Assembly: GCA_017940955.1 (NCBI GenBank)
Contig: JAGAXP010000112.1
Coordinates: forward strand, 1 to 20,091
Origin: Oribacterium sp.
Lineage (GTDB): Bacteria; Bacillota_A; Clostridia; Lachnospirales; Lachnospiraceae
Direction: 5' to 3'
DNA length: 20,091 nt
The notes beneath the pieces are model-generated. The model did no database searches. It was not told the origin of the DNA and was given only the letters and a program-made list of their open reading frames with translations. Positions 1 through 5,736 of the stretch are shown one piece after another (the stretch's first letter is position 1; each line of letters opens with the position of its first letter). A program made the translations under genes and the position numbers.

Positions 1-159
1 ACGGCATACTTGCGTGAAGCTGTGTCTTATATGCTCCATTTCGAGACATACATGGAATCCGTTCTGGTTATTGTTATATGGCAGCCCCGCAGCATCAAGG
101 AATGCCGAATACTCCTTATATACCTTCTCGGTTTCTTCATCTAGATATCTGTTCCTCAT
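1..159 (-). CDS. Unknown protein, N-terminal 53 residues only (runs off the left edge)
   Basis: An open frame starts at an ATG at 159-157 and continues without a stop to base 1, giving 53 visible residues that begin MRNRYLDEETEKVYKEY. An AGGA about 9-10 bases upstream (AGGATATCGGATTATG) is a plausible ribosome site. The visible part is charged and helical-looking, followed by a stretch containing LDAAGLPYNNNQNGFH. I do not recognise the family. The frame is also open upstream of the ATG into the tail of the preceding gene, so the start is chosen from the ribosome site alone. It lies 14 bases after the chimeric flavin-protein gene and in the same direction, so it probably belongs to the same cargo tail. 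Confidence 0.45.
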   Translation of the reverse strand, partial: MRNRYLDEETEKVYKEYSAFLDAAGLPYNNNQNGFHVCLEMEHIRHSFTQVCR

Positions 160-173
160 AATCCGATATCCTA

Positions 174-377
174 TCAGATATAGTAAACGTAGTTCTCTTT
201 TCTAGGAGCAGGATCCTTTGCAGGTTCCGCAGCATATCCGAGTGCACAATGACCTATACCCTCATACTCATCGGATATTCCAAGCTTCTTCAGGATGTCT
301 TTCCCAAAATCGGAGTCAAATTCTTCCTTTGTATTGCCATTTACTCTTGGACTTCCGTTAATGATTAGTACCTTCAT
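174..377 (-). pseudogene. Chimeric remnant: flavodoxin-type N-terminus joined to nitroreductase-type C-terminus
   Basis: This 67-residue frame opens with MKVLIINGSPRVNGNT, the FMN-phosphate-binding start of the NADPH-dependent FMN reductase/flavodoxin-like family, which is normally about 170-200 residues long. From about residue 17 the sequence instead resembles the extreme C-terminus of small nitroreductases: an LGI-EYEGIGHCALGYA stretch, then a PAPRKENYVYYI ending. Both source families bind flavin but have different folds. The body of each is missing, so no working flavoprotein is expected. I infer an in-frame deletion that fused two neighbouring flavin-enzyme genes. A good ribosome site (GAAGGGGG, about 6 bases before the ATG) remains and the frame is intact, so a short product could still be made. 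Alternatively this is an unfamiliar short family, which I think less likely. Confidence 0.6.
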
Positions 378-399
378 TCCTTGCCCCCTTCTAATGTGC

Positions 400-954
400 T
401 CATAAGACCGTTCCGCCTATGCCAATCCTCTCTTTAAGCTCCTTGTTACGTTCAAGCAAATTGTAAATGCCATCCTCGGAAAGAATGCCCCGCCTCAGTT
501 TGTCCGGCAGTTCTCCCTTTTCATCCATAGCGAAATCATCTTTCCACTGCTGACTCGTATAATATGCTTCCAACTTCTGTATCTCCGCCTGGAATTCCTC
601 ATATTCTGCAATCTTCTTTTCCAGAGCATCCATCTTCTGCGTTGCCCTGTTAAGAATGCCCTCCATCACGAAAAGATGCTGCGGAACATTCTCAGCGGCA
701 AGCCGTTTCTTGAACTGATTCTTCTTGGAATAATACTTCTTCTCTACCTCATGCGCCGGAATCCATATCTTCGCATCTTCTATCTTGTCATAAACGATCT
801 GCAAAGCCTCTTCATTGGAGAGCTTATCTGCTACTTGCTTCTTGTAGGCTTCATACATCCAGTTGCTGATCTTCTCTTTCTGCTTGTTCTTCAGCTGACT
901 ATACGGCTTGTTCATCTGAAGAAGCTGACCGTTTACCATCTTATGTTTGCTCAT
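400..954 (-). CDS. DUF4298-type protein with an extra N-terminal helical region
   Basis: A 184-residue soluble, highly charged protein. Roughly residues 98-178 match the DUF4298 pattern as I know it: a leading ME-x-LN segment, a long coiled-coil-like stretch (LEKKIAEYEEFQAEIQKLEA), then YY-W-DDFAMDEKGELP and the RGILSEDGIYNLLERN block. The function of DUF4298 is unknown. Residues 8-90 form a separate Lys/Glu-rich helical segment (YSQLKNKQKEKISNWMYEAY onward) that I do not recognise. The start at 954 is supported by AGGA about 8 bases upstream. The gene lies 3 bases after the preceding 70-residue gene in the same run. No signal peptide or membrane segment is visible. I treat it as element cargo rather than a defence component. 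Confidence 0.7.
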   Translation of the reverse strand: MSKHKMVNGQLLQMNKPYSQLKNKQKEKISNWMYEAYKKQVADKLSNEEALQIVYDKIEDAKIWIPAHEVEKKYYSKKNQFKKRLAAENVPQHLFVMEGILNRATQKMDALEKKIAEYEEFQAEIQKLEAYYTSQQWKDDFAMDEKGELPDKLRRGILSEDGIYNLLERNKELKERIGIGGTVL

Positions 955-957
955 ATC

Positions 958-1170
958 TTATTTCCTGTATTTATTGAGATTAATGCCCTCTCTTCTTGCC
1001 ATCTCCAAAAGCTGTTCTTCCGTAGCATCCTCAGCATCACACATTTCAAGAAACCCAAATCCGCCAGAATATGCCGCCATCTGTGCACCATATTCATCCA
1101 TAAGGTCAGACCTAAGCCTTTTGAAATCTATATCTCCATTATTGTTGCTGTTGTGCGAAAAAAGTCCCAT
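958..1170 (-). CDS. Small acidic protein of unknown function (70 residues)
   Basis: The frame starts MGLFSHNSNNNGDIDFKRLR and ends with a basic tail (INLNKYRK). The middle is acidic, with a glycine-rich turn (AAYSGGFGFLEMCDAEDATE) followed by a helix-like EEQLLEMARREGI segment. GGGG lies about 6 bases upstream of the ATG, and the gene sits 2 bases after its upstream neighbour and 3 bases before the next gene. This tight packing supports it being real despite its size. I do not recognise the family. No membrane segment, signal peptide or DNA-binding helix-turn-helix is apparent. A small accessory protein of the mobile element is the most conservative reading. Confidence 0.6.
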   Translation of the reverse strand: MGLFSHNSNNNGDIDFKRLRSDLMDEYGAQMAAYSGGFGFLEMCDAEDATEEQLLEMARREGINLNKYRK

Positions 1171-1172
1171 AT

Positions 1173-1511
1173 CTACCCCTGCTTTTCGAGATACTCTACC
1201 GATTTACCATGTGCCTTAGCATATTCTATTTCTGATCTTGTACTTTCGCCGATATAGCCGCCAACATTTATCACATATATGCCATCAGCCATATCAATCT
1301 TACGTTTGTGCATGTCATCTAGCATTTCTTTGGTTTTTGATAAAGTTCCTTCATCCATTCCGTCCCATACTTCGGAATCGCCGGAATGGCCAAACAGACC
1401 CACACTGATAACAATGTTTCCTTCAAGCGTTAGCCTTTTCTGCGCCTCCATAAAAGCATCCTTAAATCTTGTGCTACCGCAAAGCGTTATTACTGGATAC
1501 GTGCCCTTCAT
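1173..1511 (-). CDS. Nucleoside 2-deoxyribosyltransferase-like protein
   Basis: This 112-residue protein begins MKGTYPVITLCGSTRF. The CGSTRF loop (residues 11-16) after a hydrophobic strand, a Gly/Asp-rich middle (LFGHSGDSEVWDGMD), a conserved MADGIYVINVGGYIGEST strand-loop near residue 75, and a final SEIEYAKAHGKSVEYL helix-strand fit the nucleoside 2-deoxyribosyltransferase/DUF4406-like Rossmannoid fold. Members cleave or transfer the N-glycosidic bond of deoxynucleosides or related nucleotides; the substrate here cannot be told. The start codon overlaps the stop of the CBASS effector as ATGA (1511-1508), which suggests translational coupling to it. It could be a nucleotide-salvage cargo gene, or an added nucleotide-acting arm of the defence locus. 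The fold call is fairly sure; the defence role is only an inference. Confidence 0.75.
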   Translation of the reverse strand: MKGTYPVITLCGSTRFKDAFMEAQKRLTLEGNIVISVGLFGHSGDSEVWDGMDEGTLSKTKEMLDDMHKRKIDMADGIYVINVGGYIGESTRSEIEYAKAHGKSVEYLEKQG

Positions 1512-2551
1512 GCATTTTCCTCGTCATCTGTATCTTTTAACACAATTATCTGTTTGGAGGAATCATCTCCATTAACGCTAATACCCCACTTATATAATCC
1601 GTTTTGATAATGATAAACAATCACTTGGGGATCTATTTGAGCACTGCATTTTCTTCCCATATAAAAAGCGAAACCTACAGATGATGCAATTAGGAGATGT
1701 ATTTTCCTTATACTGTATTCTTTTGAATACTTCCTAATATATACCCACGCTTCATTAGATGCTCTCTCCACAGACTCATATTTATCAAATTGATCGTATC
1801 CCTGATTATTCAGGTTTAGCATCACAATATGCTTATCATTTCCGAAGGATCTTTTAATCTCATCTTCTGTAATTTTATGTGATGTAGATACAGCTACTAC
1901 TAATTCATCCGATTTTTTTGTCTTCTGTTTTTCTTCTGTCTCAAATCTCAGATCATAATTTACCTCATCTGATAACTCTTCAAATAATTCATCATTATGT
2001 CTTTTGCGATGAAACACATGTATTTTTGATTGATCTCCGAAATCAAATCCGGCCAAAAAAGCGCATGGAATATGTGCTATTCCGTAATAACCCATATTCT
2101 TTTTTTTAGCTTTATGCCGTAAATCCTTTATTTCTTCGTCAATTTCTGTTATCACACAATCATTCGGAACATCATTAATAAAACAGGAGGTTTGGTTAAG
2201 CGTGTTTGTTTTAATCCAATAATTCTTTTTTGTGTTTTTTCCCAATGCGCACCCTGCTTCGTCAAACGAAAAATGTGCCAAAACATAAAGAGATTCCTTA
2301 TAAATCATTTTTATAAGAAATATAGTCAAAACTATTATCGTTGCCGCCAAAAAAGGTATAAGATACCGCTCTGAGACATTTTTTAACGATGGACAAAACG
2401 CCATCAAAGTATCATAGGCCTCTGATACTTGCGAGAACTTTATTTTTTTAACTATATCTTCTGCCCCAATTCCTATCGCATCTACTATAAGAAGCATGAT
2501 CAGAAAGAATACATAGATCCAATTAGGAATCATTTTTATAATCTTAATCAT
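1508..2551 (-). CDS. cap14: CBASS effector: two transmembrane helices plus SAVED domain (Cap14-like)
   Basis: A 347-residue predicted membrane effector. Two hydrophobic helices are visible, at about residues 9-29 (WIYVFFLIMLLIVDAIG) and 63-83 (around IPFLAATIIVLTIFLI), followed by a cytosolic region. The C-terminal part (about 153-328) has SAVED features: an early IAHIPCAFLAGFDFG strand-loop, a KIHVFHRKRH strand, the VVAVSTSHKIT strand, and IHLLIASSVGFAFYMGR followed by VIVYHYQNGLYKWGISV. SAVED domains bind cyclic oligonucleotides, often cyclic trinucleotides; TM-SAVED effectors are thought to disrupt the inner membrane when bound. An upstream in-frame GTG at 2563 is possible, but AGGTGAGG (2558-2565) lies 6 bases before the ATG at 2551, so I use that start. 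The gene overlaps the end of cap3 by 8 bases and is markedly A/T-rich. An A8 run lies at 2100-2107. Confidence 0.85.
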   Translation of the reverse strand: MIKIIKMIPNWIYVFFLIMLLIVDAIGIGAEDIVKKIKFSQVSEAYDTLMAFCPSLKNVSERYLIPFLAATIIVLTIFLIKMIYKESLYVLAHFSFDEAGCALGKNTKKNYWIKTNTLNQTSCFINDVPNDCVITEIDEEIKDLRHKAKKKNMGYYGIAHIPCAFLAGFDFGDQSKIHVFHRKRHNDELFEELSDEVNYDLRFETEEKQKTKKSDELVVAVSTSHKITEDEIKRSFGNDKHIVMLNLNNQGYDQFDKYESVERASNEAWVYIRKYSKEYSIRKIHLLIASSVGFAFYMGRKCSAQIDPQVIVYHYQNGLYKWGISVNGDDSSKQIIVLKDTDDEENA

Positions 2552-3005
2552 GATCAACCTCACCTATGTGAACAATCCTATTACTTACACCAATCCATAT
2601 TGATAGGTTTCTTCGTCCTAAAATAATAAAAACTAACGCCTCTGAGTTATGAGGGCGAGCCATGATCTTTTTCCAGTTGCCATAATCTACGGGAGATGGA
2701 AATATCTTTTGTTGATCATGTGTATGCCATTCGCCCAAATAGGTAAGCGTTTTACCGGAACTCGACCATATTTCATCCATATATTCCTGGTGACCCTTTG
2801 AAGCTCTCCTAAATGTGTATCTACCTCTTTTATCATCCTCAAATGGTTCTGTTATGTCTTCAACCGTTATTACTTTCCCCTCACTTCTCCCTACAAGGAT
2901 ACCGCCTGCTTCAACCCTGTATGTGTATTCACGCTTATATCTCTTAAATGTTTCTATAACTTTTTGAGAGAAAACGATTTCATAATCATTATCGTCATTT
3001 GTCAT
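2544..3005 (-). CDS. cap3: CBASS Cap3, JAB/JAMM-family isopeptidase
   Basis: A 153-residue JAB1/Mov34 metalloprotease. The complete zinc and catalytic set is visible: the N-terminal glutamate E32 in RVEAGGILVG, then GEWHTHDQQKIFPSPVDYGN, giving H94, H96, S104 and D107 in the H-x-H-x7-S-x2-D arrangement. In type II CBASS, Cap3 removes the C-terminal conjugate that Cap2 places on the CD-NTase and so opposes or recycles priming. Nothing catalytic is missing, so the protein should be active. AAGGA about 6 bases upstream supports the ATG at 3005, which is 3 bases after cap2. Its last codons carry the ribosome site and start of the effector gene. A generic RadC/Mov34 protease outside CBASS is an alternative, but the neighbours make that unlikely. 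Confidence 0.92.
   Translation of the reverse strand: MTNDDNDYEIVFSQKVIETFKRYKREYTYRVEAGGILVGRSEGKVITVEDITEPFEDDKRGRYTFRRASKGHQEYMDEIWSSSGKTLTYLGEWHTHDQQKIFPSPVDYGNWKKIMARPHNSEALVFIILGRRNLSIWIGVSNRIVHIGEVDHD
2558..2565 (-). promoter_or_regulatory. Ribosome-binding site deciding the effector start, inside cap3
   Basis: AGGTGAGG on the minus strand lies 6 bases before the ATG at 2551. It overlaps the competing GTG at 2563 and is encoded by the last codons of cap3, so effector translation is probably linked to cap3 translation. Confidence 0.75.
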
Positions 3006-3008
3006 GTT

Positions 3009-4712
3009 CTATCCTTCTTTACAAATTTTGCAGAAAGGGTTTTTTATAATCTTAGCTTTCATTTTTATTTTTTCTTTATTGTTCTGATAATATTCTGACG
3101 TAGCAAATCCTTGCGAGATAATTTTCTCATCATCTCCAAACCATGTGATTACGCAATTCTCATCAGATTCTCCTCTTAAGACTGATATAGCAAGGCGAAC
3201 TGTATTTATAGCAGTTTGCTGTGAGTCAAGAACGCTGTATGGGACAAATGAACTCCCACAACCAGAAATATTCTTCTTGAAATTTTGCTCCTCTTTAACC
3301 AAGCTAACCCTGTTTTCTCTTAACTCCGATGAATCAATCTTTGTATATAAACACTCAAGACATCCCTCTCCATCAGGTGTATTGACAAGTATAGTGTGAC
3401 CGCCTATCCCGTAAGGTTCATTATATGAACAGATAAACGGTACGCTAAAGCCGTTTTCTTTTAAAATACGGTTTATTCTCAAGTTTAGTGTAGGCTCCCC
3501 TAATGCGGAAATAATCAAGTCATAGTTGTTTAACTTTTCATATTCCTGCAAATATGCTTCGACTGTACGCTCCTTAAAGTCAAGCGAATCTATATCTATG
3601 TCAAAAAACTCGGATTCAAGACGGCTCTTCATTAACTGGGCTTTATTACTATGCACCCTATTAGCAAGATCACTCATTCCCAAATAGTGTCGATATAAGT
3701 TTTCCTCGCTAAAAAAGTCCTTATCCAAAATATCCAACTGTCTAACCCCCATTTTACAGAGGTTTTCCGCTATATAACTTCCTACTGATCCGCATCCCAA
3801 TAGTAAAACCTGCTTATCGCCCAACTCACCCATAGCTCCTGACCTGTTTATCAAATAGTTATAATCCATCCTTCTTACATATAAAGGAGTGCATTTTAGT
3901 CCCATCATCATGCTCATGGGGACCCATCTGCTTGAACTTCCCATTACCAAAAATCCGAAGGCAATTTCTCCAAAATCAGAGGGCAAGACAAGTATTATTG
4001 CCTCTATTACAGCTTTTTTCTTAACATCAGTATGTTTCTTAAATCTTCTTCTTACACCATTATCTGTGTTTCTTCTAATGTATTGCCGCAGCTCATTCCA
4101 TCCATATCTCTTCTTTATCTGAATAAGCGGACTTCCTTTTTTCAATCGGATAATCGTGCAGTCATTAAAATGTGACTCTTTTTCCTTATTTCTTGCAAAT
4201 GTCTCCCCCAGATGTCTTGTCTTTTCCTCTGTATCAGCAACATAAAACGCAAGTGTTCCAGAATAATAAAGCATTTTCAGGTTTAAATATGTTGCTTTCC
4301 TTATATCTACAGTCGATGTTATGGTCTCATTTGATACTCGTAGCCAGTATGCATCGGCCTCCCTGAGTATTTCTGCCTTATATAATTCTGTATCTCGAGC
4401 TATCGTTAAGACGCTAATTGCCTGATCATAACAGTCAAGCAATAATTCCTCTGGATGATTTTCATCTATCAATATTGAAGAAGCGTCAAAAAGGCATATC
4501 TTTCCATTGCTTTCTATATGTGGTCTTACTTCATCCGTCACCGGGACATAAAAATCTGGTAAGTTTAACGGATAGTATTTCGAGAAACACACAGTCATCC
4601 CCGAAACTTCATCAGTATACTCTGCAACATATTCAGTTCTCACAGATTCTTTTTCAATAAATGAAACGTTTCTGTCATGATTTAAAATCTTTATAAATCC
4701 ATTTAATTCCAT
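3009..4712 (-). CDS. cap2: CBASS Cap2, E2-E1 ubiquitin-transfer-like fusion (ThiF family)
   Basis: This 567-residue protein has the Cap2 layout. An N-terminal E2-like domain (about 1-125) has its probable catalytic cysteine at C73 in SNGKICLFDASS. A linker region follows, then a ThiF/E1 adenylation domain from about residue 290 with the nucleotide-binding loop LLLGCGSVGSYIAENL (306-312), an LDILDKDFFSEENLYRH acidic loop, and the SALGEPTLNLRIN region. Two CxxC pairs, C451/C454 (CLEC) and C561/C564 (CKIC), look like the E1 structural zinc site, and C485 in SGCGSSFVPYS is the likely E1 catalytic cysteine. Cap2 adenylates the CD-NTase C-terminus and transfers it to a target, which raises signalling. 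Its start is one base after the nucleotidyltransferase stop (TAGTATG) with only a weak ribosome site, so translation is probably coupled. Confidence 0.92.
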   Translation of the reverse strand: MELNGFIKILNHDRNVSFIEKESVRTEYVAEYTDEVSGMTVCFSKYYPLNLPDFYVPVTDEVRPHIESNGKICLFDASSILIDENHPEELLLDCYDQAISVLTIARDTELYKAEILREADAYWLRVSNETITSTVDIRKATYLNLKMLYYSGTLAFYVADTEEKTRHLGETFARNKEKESHFNDCTIIRLKKGSPLIQIKKRYGWNELRQYIRRNTDNGVRRRFKKHTDVKKKAVIEAIILVLPSDFGEIAFGFLVMGSSSRWVPMSMMMGLKCTPLYVRRMDYNYLINRSGAMGELGDKQVLLLGCGSVGSYIAENLCKMGVRQLDILDKDFFSEENLYRHYLGMSDLANRVHSNKAQLMKSRLESEFFDIDIDSLDFKERTVEAYLQEYEKLNNYDLIISALGEPTLNLRINRILKENGFSVPFICSYNEPYGIGGHTILVNTPDGEGCLECLYTKIDSSELRENRVSLVKEEQNFKKNISGCGSSFVPYSVLDSQQTAINTVRLAISVLRGESDENCVITWFGDDEKIISQGFATSEYYQNNKEKIKMKAKIIKNPFCKICKEG

Positions 4713-4713
4713 A

Positions 4714-5721
4714 CTATGCCGACTCAGATGTTCCGACTAAGCTACGGTCATATTTTATAGGGAAATCCTCTCCGAATATGCTTTGTAACTTTTCGCAAGC
4801 CTTGTTGCGCTTCTCCTCCTTGTCAACCTCCTCCAATGTATGTTCCATGGTATCTATCTTATTGTAGAAATCATCCATTTGCTTTGCAGTCATCTTTTCA
4901 AACAAGTCATTCCAAGGTTCTACAATTAGTTTTAATTCAATTGAGTGCAGAAATTCCCCACTCTCGGAATCATATTTGAGAGTAAAAGCATTTTTAATAT
5001 TTTCCACCATACTCTTCAATGCAAAAAAATCGTTATATTCAGAAGTATTTGTAAGATAATCAACAGTTTTATACGCCACAAAATAGTTATACGCAAGAAT
5101 GGTCAGCGCTATGCCAGTCGGTGCTTCATTTCCATTGGCAGAAAACTTATGATTTTTCCATTTCTTTAAATATCTGATACACCTTCTGAACTGTGCCGTA
5201 TCCTTGCTATCAGAAAACTTATTCTTTATCTCTGAAATAAGTTCCTGTGGGCATGATACCTCCCAAATGCGCTTGTCACTATCGGAGTTTTCTTTTCCTT
5301 TGGCAAGATACATTTTCCCATCAGGATTATCCGATGCATAAAGCGCAAAATCGACATGATATGCATCTTCCCCATCTTCCTGATAAGTAACGGTAACACA
5401 TGAACGTCTGATTTTTACGCTCCTTGTGTGACCCTCAAGTGCATCACGAACCCACTTCTTCACCTTGACAGGATCTGGATAATCTTCCTTGTCTATGTCA
5501 AATTTCAAGCCAACATCAATGTCATAGTCCCCGTCTTCCGGCTTGACTCCTGTTCCCATTGCATAACTTCCCTGATTGAAATGAGTATATGAAGCCGCTT
5601 CATCTGAAATATTCTTTTTTAACTTGTTTAGTAGGATATCCCGTTTTCCACGTAGTGTTTCATTCTCATCTTCAAGTTTTATATTGTCATGAAACTCAAT
5701 AAACTCTTTTTGTAGATCCAT
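4714..5721 (-). CDS. cdn: CBASS CD-NTase (cGAS/DncV-like nucleotidyltransferase)
   Basis: A 335-residue enzyme expected to make a cyclic oligonucleotide from NTPs during phage infection. The polymerase-beta-type active site is intact: G51-S52 in NQGSYAMGTGV, D67 and D69 in GDYDIDVGLKF, and the third acidic residue D124 in YHVDFALYA. The helical C-terminal half (from FRRCIRYLKKWKNHK, through APTGIALTILAYNYF) is typical of the 2-5OAS/CCA-adding class. By its motifs and its SAVED partner I would place it near the clade C/D enzymes that give cyclic trinucleotides, but the clade is not certain. The C-terminus (SLVGTSESA) is short and ends in a small residue, fitting a tail that Cap2 can conjugate. 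The ATG at 5721 has GGAAGGAG 7-8 bases upstream and lies 15 bases after brxL. Confidence 0.92.
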   Translation of the reverse strand: MDLQKEFIEFHDNIKLEDENETLRGKRDILLNKLKKNISDEAASYTHFNQGSYAMGTGVKPEDGDYDIDVGLKFDIDKEDYPDPVKVKKWVRDALEGHTRSVKIRRSCVTVTYQEDGEDAYHVDFALYASDNPDGKMYLAKGKENSDSDKRIWEVSCPQELISEIKNKFSDSKDTAQFRRCIRYLKKWKNHKFSANGNEAPTGIALTILAYNYFVAYKTVDYLTNTSEYNDFFALKSMVENIKNAFTLKYDSESGEFLHSIELKLIVEPWNDLFEKMTAKQMDDFYNKIDTMEHTLEEVDKEEKRNKACEKLQSIFGEDFPIKYDRSLVGTSESA

Positions 5722-5736
5722 GTAACTTACTCCTTC

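Noticed and set aside
676..1257. A 193-codon plus-strand open frame
   Set aside because: It lies antisense to three tightly packed genes, its Leu/Ile-rich translation is what the reverse of Lys/Glu-rich helices gives, and it has no supporting ribosome site or family resemblance.
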